Shown: piece after piece, positions 8,385 to 18,149 of the stretch
Position numbering within the stretch: position 1 is the first letter of the stretch
How the letters are laid out: each line of letters opens with the position of its first letter
Source: Brevundimonas sp.
Lineage (GTDB): Bacteria > Pseudomonadota > Alphaproteobacteria > Caulobacterales > Caulobacteraceae
Assembly: GCF_029946145.1 (NCBI RefSeq)
Contig: NZ_JAQSDY010000013.1
Coordinates: forward strand, 1-64,000
Length of the DNA stretch: 64,000 bases
Direction of reading: 5' to 3'
Translations under genes and position numbers: made by a program
The notes under the pieces: model-generated
The model's input: only the letters and a program-made list of their open reading frames with translations
Database searches by the model: none
Told to the model about the DNA's origin: nothing

Positions 8385-8816
8385 TCAGTCGTCGCGGTGG
8401 ACGCGTTCCCGACGCTCGTGACGCTCCTGGGCCTCGACCGACAGCGTCGCGGTGGGGCGGGCCTCCAGCCGTCCGAGGCTGATCGGCTCGCCGGTCTCCT
8501 CGCAATAGCCGTAGGAGCCGTCCTCGATGCGGCGCAGCGCCTCGTCGATCTTGGAGATCAGCTTGCGCTGTCGATCGCGGGTGCGCAGTTCCAGCGCCCG
8601 GTCGGATTCCGACGACGCCCGGTCGACCAGATCCGGATGATTTTCCGTCTCGGCCTTCAGATTGACGACGGTGCCCTTGGACTCGCGGAGGATGTCTTCC
8701 TTCCAGTCCATCAGCTTGCCCTTGAAATAGGCCAGCTGCCGCTCGTTCATGAAAGGCTCTTCGTCGGACGGACGGTAACCGGCCGTTCCGACAGGCACAG
8801 AGGCCAATGCGGTCAT
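8385..8816 (-). CDS. dksA: DksA, RNA polymerase-binding transcription factor (one-cysteine type)
   Basis: A 143-residue DksA: a coiled coil (~25-100) that enters the RNA polymerase secondary channel, then the globular part with LEARPTATLS. The classical four-cysteine zinc finger is reduced to a single cysteine: YCEETGEP replaces the first CxxC, and TLSVEAQE replaces the second. This is typical of alphaproteobacterial DksA proteins. The start was placed at the ATG for MTALASVPVG, matching relatives as I recall them; a GTG four codons upstream at 8828 is possible. It likely mediates stringent control with ppGpp. Confidence 0.92.
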   Translation of the reverse strand: MTALASVPVGTAGYRPSDEEPFMNERQLAYFKGKLMDWKEDILRESKGTVVNLKAETENHPDLVDRASSESDRALELRTRDRQRKLISKIDEALRRIEDGSYGYCEETGEPISLGRLEARPTATLSVEAQERHERRERVHRDD

Positions 8817-9001
8817 AATCGCACTCACGGTCTCTTACAGCGCCCCCCTGTGGCGCAGACCTGCCTATAGGGACGCTACGGAGTCGCAGCAACAACGCTC
8901 GCAAGAGCGTGACCCGCAAAGCTTACAGTCGGCGCGCGAGCGTGACATTTCTTCATCACCCGATGCTCGGTGAGCGCGCATTTGTCAGGATTTTCGGCGA
9001 C

Positions 9002-9427
9002 TTATGCTGCACTGCGGCGTAAATCGGCCTTGGCCAGCTCAACCGCAGCGCGCAGGTCGATCTGATCCAGGAGGCTGTTCAGGCCCGCGTCCGCATCGAC
9101 CGGCCGTTCCTCGCGCAACGTCCGCGACAGGCGATCCAGCGCGCCCTCGCCCGCCTCGCCCTGCAGAAGGGCCAGCTTCAACTCTTCCAGCCGATCCAGC
9201 AGGCCGCCACCCCGGCGGATGGCCCTGCGACGGCGTTCGGTGACATCCTCGACGCCTTGCAGCGCCATGAGAGCCGAGACGTCGCTGACGCCGGACACGC
9301 CCGACGCCGAAGTCGTCGGCGCGGCGGTCGCGCCGGCCGCCGCCGAGGGCACGGAGAAGCCCCCGGCGGCGCGGGCGGGACGGCTGCCTTGCGGGGACGA
9401 CGGTCCGGACGGGCCTGTGACCTTCAT
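9002..9427 (-). CDS. fliX: Flagellar assembly regulator FliX
   Basis: FliX of the Caulobacter type (141 residues) begins MKVTGPS, has a low-complexity Ala/Ser/Gly linker, then a helical C-terminal domain (TERRRRAIRRGGGLLDRLEELK...). In Caulobacter it couples assembly of early flagellar structures to the sigma54 activator FlbD. Divergent from flgI, the same arrangement as in Caulobacter. A CtrA-like half-site lies ~50 bp upstream of the start. The ATG at 9427 is chosen over an in-frame codon ten residues upstream because homologues start MKV. Confidence 0.88.
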   Translation of the reverse strand: MKVTGPSGPSSPQGSRPARAAGGFSVPSAAAGATAAPTTSASGVSGVSDVSALMALQGVEDVTERRRRAIRRGGGLLDRLEELKLALLQGEAGEGALDRLSRTLREERPVDADAGLNSLLDQIDLRAAVELAKADLRRSAA

Positions 9428-9476
9428 GCGATGCGACTCCAGCACATGCCGGACCATCGTCGGCCCGACGTCACCG

Positions 9477-9486
9477 TTTGGTTAAC
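9477..9486 (-). promoter_or_regulatory. Possible CtrA half-site upstream of fliX
   Basis: Read on the minus strand this is TTAACCAAA, close to the CtrA half-site TTAACCAT and placed about 50-60 bp upstream of the fliX start, where a -35 region would lie. No second TTAA at the canonical 7-bp spacing is present, so this is a weak call. Confidence 0.35.
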
Positions 9487-9490
9487 GTCC

Positions 9491-9505
9491 CGGCAGATTC
9501 TGCCG
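9491..9505 (+). promoter_or_regulatory. ftr-like enhancer (putative FlbD site) for flgI
   Basis: CGGCAGATTCTGCCG is a perfect 7+1+7 inverted repeat. It lies ~70 bp upstream of the sigma54-type promoter of flgI. Caulobacter FlbD binds inverted-repeat ftr elements with CGGCA/TGCCG arms at about this distance from sigma54 flagellar promoters. Assignment is by resemblance and position. Confidence 0.6.
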
Positions 9506-9558
9506 CCACATCCGGCGCATCAACCGCAACCACTGTTGTTTTCATGGATGTTTTTTGG

Positions 9559-9574
9559 TGGCACGGCACTGGCA
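9559..9574 (+). promoter_or_regulatory. Sigma54 promoter of flgI
   Basis: TGGCACG-GCAC-TGGCA matches the -24/-12 consensus TGGCACG-N4-TTGCA with one mismatch in the -12 box. The expected transcription start (~9586) is ~25 bp before the flgI ATG. Together with the upstream inverted repeat this is the usual architecture of FlbD-activated flagellar genes. Confidence 0.65.
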
Positions 9575-9610
9575 TCACAGGGAACGCAACAGTACCTGGA
9601 CGCCCCGCCC

Positions 9611-10717
9611 ATGCAGAAACTGCTCGCCTCCCTCCTGACCGCCGCGGCCGTGGCCGGATTCGCCGCGCCGGCGTCCGCCCAGTCGCGGATCAAGGACATC
9701 GCGGCCATCGAGGGCGTCCGCACCAACCAGCTGGTTGGCTACGGCCTGGTGGTCGGGCTCAACGGCACGGGCGACAGCCTGCGCAACTGCCCCTTCACCC
9801 GTCAGTCGCTGGAAGGCATGACCGAGCGGATGGGCGTCAACATCCGCGGCTCCAACGCCAACTCCAAGAACATGGCCGCCATCATGGTGACGGCCGAGCT
9901 GCCGCCCTTCGCCACACCGGGCGCCCGGGTCGACGTCAATGTCGCCAGCATGTGCGACGCCAAGAGTCTGCTGGGCGGCACCCTTCTGGTCACCAGCCTG
10001 CAGGGCGCGGACGGGCAGGTCTATGCGGTGGCCCAGGGCTCCATCCAGACCGGCGCCGTCTCGGGCGGCGGTGCTTCGGGCTCCTCGATCACCCGCGGCG
10101 TGCCGACCGCCGGCCGCATCGCCTCGGGCGCTACGGTCGAGCGCGAGACCGGCTTCCAGCTGGCCAATATGAACGAGGTGCGGCTGACGCTGCGCAATCC
10201 GGACTTCACCACGGCCCAGCGCGTCGCCGCCGCCATCAACCAGTCCTATCCCAACACCGCCCTGGCCGAGAACGGCACCGTCATCGCCCTGCGCGCGCCC
10301 GGCCAGATGGGCATGGCCGGCTTCATCAGCATGGTCGAGAACATGCCCGTCCAGGTCGACGCCCCGGCCAAGGTCATCATCGACGAGGTCAACGGCGTCA
10401 TCGTCATGGGCGAGGCGGTCCGCGTCTCCACCGTGGCCATCGCCCAGGGCAATCTGACCATCTCGGTCCAGGAAAACCCGCAGGTCAGCCAGCCGGAACC
10501 CTTCAGCCGCGGCGGCCAGACGGTCGTGGTCCCCCAGTCCGACGTCGCCGTCGAGGAAGAACTGGGCCGCCAGATGCGCATTGTCGGCGGCGGGACCTCG
10601 CTGTCGACCCTCGTCAACGGTCTGAACGCCCTGGGGGTCAGCCCGCGCGACATGATCAGCATCCTGCAGGCCATCAAGGCCGCGGGAGCCCTGCAAGCCG
10701 ACATCGAGGTGATGTGA
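9611..10717 (+). CDS. flgI: Flagellar P-ring protein FlgI
   Basis: A 368-residue periplasmic P-ring subunit of the flagellar basal body. The signal peptide ends PASAQ near residue 22; the family opening RIKDIAAIEGVRTNQLVGYG and the C-terminal NALGVSPRDMISILQAIKAAGALQA are both present. Length is normal. It heads a three-gene run (flgI-cheL-flbY) with a 2-bp gap to the next gene, driven by the sigma54-type promoter at 9559-9574. Confidence 0.96.
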   Translation: MQKLLASLLTAAAVAGFAAPASAQSRIKDIAAIEGVRTNQLVGYGLVVGLNGTGDSLRNCPFTRQSLEGMTERMGVNIRGSNANSKNMAAIMVTAELPPFATPGARVDVNVASMCDAKSLLGGTLLVTSLQGADGQVYAVAQGSIQTGAVSGGGASGSSITRGVPTAGRIASGATVERETGFQLANMNEVRLTLRNPDFTTAQRVAAAINQSYPNTALAENGTVIALRAPGQMGMAGFISMVENMPVQVDAPAKVIIDEVNGVIVMGEAVRVSTVAIAQGNLTISVQENPQVSQPEPFSRGGQTVVVPQSDVAVEEELGRQMRIVGGGTSLSTLVNGLNALGVSPRDMISILQAIKAAGALQADIEVM

Positions 10718-10719
10718 GC

Positions 10720-11031
10720 ATGAACGAACTGTCCATCGCCGCGGGACTGCTCCAGCCGGTCGCCGCCGCTGCGGCCGCCGGCGTCACCGACAGGATGCGC
10801 GAGACTGCGGAAGCGTTCGAGGCGTCCTTCCTGTCGCAGATGCTCAAGCCCATGTTCGAGGGCCTTTCGACCGAGGCTCCGTTCGGCGGCGGCGAGGCCG
10901 AGGGGACGTGGCGCGGCTTCCTCGTCGACGCCATGGCCAAACAGACAGTCAAGGCCGGGGGCATCGGTCTGGCCGATCAGGTCGTGGCGCAGATGCTGAA
11001 GATGCAGGAAGCCCAGGAGCCCGCCGCATGA
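10720..11031 (+). CDS. cheL: FlgJ-type rod-binding protein (CheL)
   Basis: A 103-residue rod-binding domain corresponding to the N-terminal half of enterobacterial FlgJ, without the muramidase half. Helical, with the family pattern FEASFLSQMLKPMFEGL and FLVDAMAKQTVKAGGIGLAD. In Caulobacter relatives the gene is called cheL and sits directly after flgI. It likely caps or scaffolds rod assembly in the periplasm; no signal peptide is seen, as usual for the family. It overlaps the next start by ATGA. Confidence 0.85.
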   Translation: MNELSIAAGLLQPVAAAAAAGVTDRMRETAEAFEASFLSQMLKPMFEGLSTEAPFGGGEAEGTWRGFLVDAMAKQTVKAGGIGLADQVVAQMLKMQEAQEPAA

Positions 11032-11471
11032 CCGAGACCGCCACCGTAAACGCCCGGGCGCGGGTCCGTCAGCTGACTGACCTGACCACCCGCCTGACCG
11101 CCCGCCTCATCGCTGAATCGCAAGCCTTCGAAGCCCGCCGCCCGCATGACGCCGCCGCCACCCTGGCCGAGACCCAGCAACTGGCCAATGTCTATCGCCG
11201 CGAGTCCGCCCAGATAAAGACCGACCCCTCCGTGCTCGCCGCCGCCCCGGCCAGCGACCGCATGGCGCTGGTCAAGGCCACCCAGGCCTTCGAGGCCATC
11301 CTGTCGCGCCACGCCCGCGCCGTCGAGGCGGCCCGCATCGTCTCGGAGGGACTGGTCAGAACCATCGTCGCCGAGGTGGCCAGCCAGCGTGGATCGCCGT
11401 CCGCCTATGGAGCCTCGGGTCAGGCCAACGCCGGCGACGGCCGCGCGGTGGCCTTCAACCGCACGGCCTGA
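11028..11471 (+). CDS. flbY: FlbY-like flagellar protein
   Basis: A 147-residue, almost entirely helical protein: long amphipathic helices (VRQLTDLTTRLTARLIAES..., FEAILSRHARAVEAARIVSEGL), then a disordered tail. Its position after flgI-cheL and its composition match Caulobacter FlbY, and the pattern is FlgN-like, so it may be a flagellar chaperone. Starts within the stop codon of cheL. The identification is by context and overall pattern. Confidence 0.65.
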   Translation: MTETATVNARARVRQLTDLTTRLTARLIAESQAFEARRPHDAAATLAETQQLANVYRRESAQIKTDPSVLAAAPASDRMALVKATQAFEAILSRHARAVEAARIVSEGLVRTIVAEVASQRGSPSAYGASGQANAGDGRAVAFNRTA

Positions 11472-11531
11472 CGACGCGTCAGGCGCGGGCCATCCTGGTC
11501 TGCGACGGGTTCCGGCGAATGGGCGGGGCCG

Positions 11532-11669
11532 TCAGGCGCGCGGGGCGCGGTCCGGGCGGTTGGTCCGGACGCGGACGCGAGCGCGTTTCGGCTTGGGCAG
11601 GCTAAGGGCCGTCACGAGCGCGAGCAGCGAGGCGGAAAGGGCGAAACCGATTTCCAGCGCGCTGATCAT
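11532..11669 (-). CDS. Possible 45-residue single-pass membrane peptide
   Basis: A short frame beginning ATG ATC AGC on the minus strand. It encodes a hydrophobic helix (~20 residues: EIGFALSASLLALVTALSL) followed by a strongly basic tail (PKPKRARVRVRT...). GGAGG lies ten bases before the ATG. It occupies the otherwise empty 346-bp gap between flbY and the haemoglobin gene. The membrane-anchor plus basic-tail design and the Shine-Dalgarno favour a real gene, but no homology is known to me. Confidence 0.35.
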   Translation of the reverse strand: MISALEIGFALSASLLALVTALSLPKPKRARVRVRTNRPDRAPRA

Positions 11670-11817
11670 GTTCGTCGGGCCTCCAGTAAACTCACCGAGG
11701 TATGGAGGATGGGATCGAAGCGGCGGACGCGCAAGCCATTTCGGCGCCGAGGCGATCGTGAGACGACGGCGATTGGCCGCAATGGCGGACCGGCTCGCGG
11801 CGGCCTAGTTAGGATGG

Positions 11818-12297
11818 GTGACCTTGTCCGATGATCCCGCGACCCGCCGCCAGTCCATCGTCCGGCGCATCGAAGCCGAGACTGGCATCGACGAGCCGAT
11901 GATCGCCCGCCTGGTCGACGCCTTCTACGACCGGGTGCGCCTCGACCCGCTGATCGGGCCGGTGTTCGCTGAGCGGATTTCGGACTGGGGGCCCCATCTC
12001 GAACAGATGAAGCTGTTCTGGTCGTCCGTGGCCCTGATGAGCGGCGTCTATCACGGGCGGCCCATGCCCAAACACCTGCCCCTGCCCGTCGACGCCCGGC
12101 ATTTCGACCGCTGGCTTGAGCTGTTCGAGGCCACGGCCGCGGAGGTCTGCCCGCCCGCCGCCGCGTCCCATTTCATCGAACGGGCCCGCCGCATCGCCGA
12201 AAGCCTCGAACTGGGCATTGCCGGCGCCAACGGCGTGCTGCTGGGCAAGGGCCAGCGGTATCTCAGGCCGACGCAGATGTCGTCACCGCCCGGCTAG
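11818..12297 (+). CDS. Group III truncated haemoglobin
   Basis: A 159-residue globin of the truncated group III type, starting at GTG. Family features are seen: LVDAFYDRVRLDPLIGPVF, then W...HLEQMKLFWSSVALMSGVYHGRPMPKHLPL, where the proximal histidine region is expected, and RHFDRWLELFEAT. Such proteins bind haem and O2/NO and are linked to microaerobic or nitrosative stress. Monocistronic. The protein runs on ~20 residues past the globin core. Confidence 0.88.
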   Translation: MTLSDDPATRRQSIVRRIEAETGIDEPMIARLVDAFYDRVRLDPLIGPVFAERISDWGPHLEQMKLFWSSVALMSGVYHGRPMPKHLPLPVDARHFDRWLELFEATAAEVCPPAAASHFIERARRIAESLELGIAGANGVLLGKGQRYLRPTQMSSPPG

Positions 12298-12317
12298 CTG
12301 AGCCCTCGACTGGCTCT

Positions 12318-12620
12318 TCAGAGCGCCAGCTCGATCTCTCGCCCGTTAAATTCCGCGACGACCTTCATGTGGCCGCCCCGGGATTCGATCAGGGTTTTAA
12401 GTGTGGCCAGCCTGACATCGCGCCCCGCCTCCAGCTTGGAAACGTTGGACTGGGTCATGTTGAGGATCTTCGCCAGTTCCACCTGCGACAGACCCAATTC
12501 CTTCCGCAACGCCTGCAAGGCCGACACGCGCTCGCCGATCTCTATGACCAGGGCGCCGATCTGCTTCCTGTCCTCGGCCGACCATTCCGGCTTCCACACA
12601 CTGGATTTTCTCGTGTTCAC
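12318..12620 (-). CDS. XRE-family helix-turn-helix antitoxin (HigA-like)
   Basis: A 100-residue DNA-binding protein. The helix-turn-helix is ELGLSQVELAKILNMTQSNVSKLEAG (residues ~41-66), followed by a short C-terminal beta segment. It lies 27 bp downstream of a small protein of toxin size on the same strand, the toxin-first order seen in HigBA and related type II modules. It would neutralise the toxin and repress the operon through the palindrome at 13026-13041. Confidence 0.75.
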   Translation of the reverse strand: MNTRKSSVWKPEWSAEDRKQIGALVIEIGERVSALQALRKELGLSQVELAKILNMTQSNVSKLEAGRDVRLATLKTLIESRGGHMKVVAEFNGREIELAL

Positions 12621-12647
12621 ATCATCACCCGCGTAATACGCGTATCG

Positions 12648-12929
12648 TCACTCCAGACGGACGATGATCACCCTGAAGTCTGGCTGAACTTCGATGGTCA
12701 AAATCTTCCACCCCGACGGCAAATATGCCGCCAGCGGGAGACAATACGGCGTTGAAAGATCGCGCCAGTCGGGCACGCCCTCGAGTTCGCTTTTCACCAG
12801 CCCCATAGCCTCGGGTCCGCCTGCTTCCAGGCGCTGCTGGATTGCGAACAATTCCAGCTGCCGATCCTTCGACCACAGGACTAGATCACTCAGGAAATCG
12901 TCGTCGATTTCCACCGTCCAGCTGGACAT
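12648..12929 (-). CDS. Putative toxin of a HigBA-like toxin-antitoxin pair
   Basis: A 93-residue protein encoded directly upstream of the XRE antitoxin. Its end, GWKILTIEVQPDFRVIIVRLE, resembles a RelE/HigB beta-sheet, and the middle carries LEGVPDWRDLSTPYCLPL. Relationship to a named toxin family cannot be established by eye. ATG at 12929 is preferred to a GTG at 12941, but neither has a good Shine-Dalgarno. A short frame upstream does, and overlaps the start (see findings). Base composition around its promoter is visibly more AT-rich than the neighbours, consistent with acquisition. Confidence 0.55.
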   Translation of the reverse strand: MSSWTVEIDDDFLSDLVLWSKDRQLELFAIQQRLEAGGPEAMGLVKSELEGVPDWRDLSTPYCLPLAAYLPSGWKILTIEVQPDFRVIIVRLE

Positions 12930-13025
12930 CCGAGAACCCACATTTGGCGACTGATCGCCGTCGTTTGATTAGTCTTACGCATGATGGTTCCCTTCAGAAC
13001 GGAGTGCCCGCGAAGGCATTCCAAT

Positions 13026-13041
13026 ATGGAATATATTCCAT
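13026..13041. promoter_or_regulatory. 16-bp perfect palindrome, putative TA operator
   Basis: ATGGAATATATTCCAT is its own reverse complement. It lies about 100 bp upstream of the toxin start in an AT-rich gap. Type II antitoxins with XRE domains usually repress their own operon at such a palindrome. It could also overlap upstream sequences of uvrA, which is divergent. Confidence 0.6.
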
Positions 13042-13121
13042 TCCGTCATATGGTCAAGTCGCCTTCGCTGTTCTCTGACTGCTGACACGAACTGACAGCA
13101 GGCTATCGCGGGAAACGGTTT

Positions 13122-13136
13122 GTTCCTACATTGTTC
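13122..13136 (+). promoter_or_regulatory. LexA (SOS) box of uvrA, GTTC-N7-GTTC
   Basis: GTTC, seven bases, GTTC: the direct-repeat operator used by alphaproteobacterial LexA. It sits ~80 bp upstream of the uvrA ATG, where it would cover the promoter. Repression by LexA and induction by DNA damage follow from the established role of this motif. Confidence 0.8.
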
Positions 13137-13216
13137 TTGCTGAATCCCGCGAATTGATCCCCATATAGCGCTGTCGCGCCGGACCCCTCCCCGGCCCCAC
13201 CGCGTTCCCGGACTCC

Positions 13217-16171
<2,955 letters not shown>

Positions 16172-16174
16172 GCG

Positions 16175-17101
16175 TCAGGCCGCCGGCCGTTCGCCGGCCA
16201 TGCCGACGATGTCGCGATACGCGGCCGCGAACGGCGCGTACAGGATGCCGACGGTCAGTGCGGACACGATCGCCTCGATCACGGCACGGGCGATCACCCA
16301 GGGATTGCTGACGTCCAGGGCCGCCCGAACGGCCTCCGAGTCCTGATCGCTGCTGAACGACCAGCTCTCCAGGCCCGAGACAATGGCCAGAGGCATGCTG
16401 ACGATCGACGACAGCAGCTGCACCAGCAGAACCATGACCACGGCCAGGATCGCCATGCCGAGCAGGGGCCAGAACCGGCCCTTCGTCAGGTTGAACGAAT
16501 CGAAGAAGGCGAACCGGCGCTCGGCCACGGTGATCGGCACGGCCAGGCTCAACCGGACCGACAGCCAGACGAAAAGGCAGATCACGGCGAGTATTCCGAC
16601 CAGGCCCGCGATGGCGGCCGGCCCGTCGCCGCCCGCGGTCTTCGCCGCCGCGATCAGCACGCCGAGCGCCACCATGGCGACCACGGCGACAAGGGTCATG
16701 ATCAACCCGAGCACGAAGGTCACCACCAGCACCCGCACCTCGTCCATGCCCAGGCGCAGATAGCCGAAACGGTCGCCGGACGGCTTCAGCACCCCCCGCG
16801 CCACCGCCGCGGCCAGCATGGCCCCGACGATCAGGCTGATGGGCAGCAGCCATGCCACCTGGCCCATGATCGCACCGAAATCGGCCATCAGGGCCCAGGC
16901 CTGGTCGAAGCTTGGTTCGGCGGACTCCATCGCTTCAGCCTGCGCGCTCCATGCCTCGAGCTGACCCGCCATATTGGACAGCGAGAACAGGGCGGTCAGC
17001 GTCAGGACGGCGTACAGCAGCGTCCAGGCGACAAGCGCCAGCGGATTGCGCCGGACGAGGCGGAAACCCTCGAAAGCCGCGTCGGTGGCCGAAAACGCCA
17101 T
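16175..17101 (-). CDS. Polytopic membrane protein, paralogue of the next gene
   Basis: A 308-residue inner-membrane protein with about six hydrophobic helices. It shares the segment LRLGMDEVRV and the general plan (an N-terminal xGFRLVRRNPLALVAW helix, a central helix pair, and a C-terminal APFAAAYRDI) with the gene immediately upstream. The two probably arose by tandem duplication. Family not recognised; DUF-type integral membrane proteins of this form are common in Caulobacterales. 30 bp separates the two genes, so they are likely co-transcribed. Confidence 0.7.
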   Translation of the reverse strand: MAFSATDAAFEGFRLVRRNPLALVAWTLLYAVLTLTALFSLSNMAGQLEAWSAQAEAMESAEPSFDQAWALMADFGAIMGQVAWLLPISLIVGAMLAAAVARGVLKPSGDRFGYLRLGMDEVRVLVVTFVLGLIMTLVAVVAMVALGVLIAAAKTAGGDGPAAIAGLVGILAVICLFVWLSVRLSLAVPITVAERRFAFFDSFNLTKGRFWPLLGMAILAVVMVLLVQLLSSIVSMPLAIVSGLESWSFSSDQDSEAVRAALDVSNPWVIARAVIEAIVSALTVGILYAPFAAAYRDIVGMAGERPAA

Positions 17102-17131
17102 GGTGTCTCCTGTTTCTGACCTGATCCTAGC

Positions 17132-18088
17132 CTACCCGGCGGACGCGGGCGACTGCGCGTCCGCGACGGGCGGCGTCTCGCTTCCGGCCAGCTGCCGGCA
17201 GGCCGAGGCGAACGGCGCGATGCTGAGCGTCAGCGCCAAGCCATAGACCATCGACACCACCACGGCCGCGGCCGCGAACCAGGGCCAGTTGGCGGCGAAG
17301 ACGGCGCCCAGGCCCTCGAACGGATTGACGTCCATGTTGTGCGCATGAAGCGTGGTCCAGTCGACGCCGTCGGAGAGTCCGGCCGCTACGGCGACGGCCA
17401 GGCCGACGCCGAACACGACCGCCTCGATTACGATGACCAGAAGGACCACCAGCAGCATCATGCCGAACAGCGCGCCGGTCTGGCCGCGCGCCAGCCGCCA
17501 CCCTTCGGGAAAGGCGAAGCTGCGATACAGCACGCTGGCGGGCGCGATCAGGCTGACCCGCGCCATCGCCAGCCAGACGACCAGAATCACAGTGACGATC
17601 AGACCCGTGATGACCAACCAGTTCATCGGCGAACCCGCGCCCCAGACGGCGAACCCGACCGCGAAGCCGATCAGCGTCAGCACGATCATGGCGATGTAGA
17701 TGCCCACGACGACCGCAATGCCGACGACGGCGACCCTCACCTCGTCCATGCCCAGACGCAACGAGAAGAAGCCGCTTTCCCGGGGCCGCAGCACGGCCCG
17801 CATGACCGCCGTATAGACGACGACCGTCAGGAACAGCTGGACCAGATTCATCAGCCAGGACAGGGCCTGAAACTGCATCATGTCGGCGAAGGCGGCGTTA
17901 TGGGCGCCGCCGTCCGGGCCAGCCGCCGCCATCTCGCCCACCATGTCGCCCATCATCGGCAGCATGAGGCCCAGGGTCGCCGCAGACGGCGCAACCATCA
18001 GCAGGCCCCAGACAAACACCGACAACGGTCGCCGCCGGATCAGGCCGAACGCATCGCCGATCGCGGTCCCGATTGAAAATCGCGCCAT
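17132..18088 (-). CDS. Polytopic membrane protein, paralogue of the downstream gene
   Basis: A 318-residue inner-membrane protein with the same architecture as the 16175-17101 product: IGDAFGLIRRRPLSVFVWGLL at the start, LRLGMDEVRVAVV in the middle, and IAPFASACRQL near the end. A Met-rich stretch (LMLPMMGDMVGEM) follows the first helix. ATG at 18088 is chosen over an in-frame codon eight residues upstream because it gives MARFSIG directly before the conserved N-terminus. No function can be assigned. Confidence 0.7.
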   Translation of the reverse strand: MARFSIGTAIGDAFGLIRRRPLSVFVWGLLMVAPSAATLGLMLPMMGDMVGEMAAAGPDGGAHNAAFADMMQFQALSWLMNLVQLFLTVVVYTAVMRAVLRPRESGFFSLRLGMDEVRVAVVGIAVVVGIYIAMIVLTLIGFAVGFAVWGAGSPMNWLVITGLIVTVILVVWLAMARVSLIAPASVLYRSFAFPEGWRLARGQTGALFGMMLLVVLLVIVIEAVVFGVGLAVAVAAGLSDGVDWTTLHAHNMDVNPFEGLGAVFAANWPWFAAAAVVVSMVYGLALTLSIAPFASACRQLAGSETPPVADAQSPASAG

Positions 18089-18149
18089 TTCATCCCCCCG
18101 TCCCCGGCACACGCTAGCCCGGAACGCGCGCCCCCGCTAGAAGCCGCGC

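Noticed and set aside
9257..9610. Upstream extension of flgI over the fliX region
   Set aside because: It would bury the signal peptide and the sigma54 promoter; ATG 9611 fits the family.
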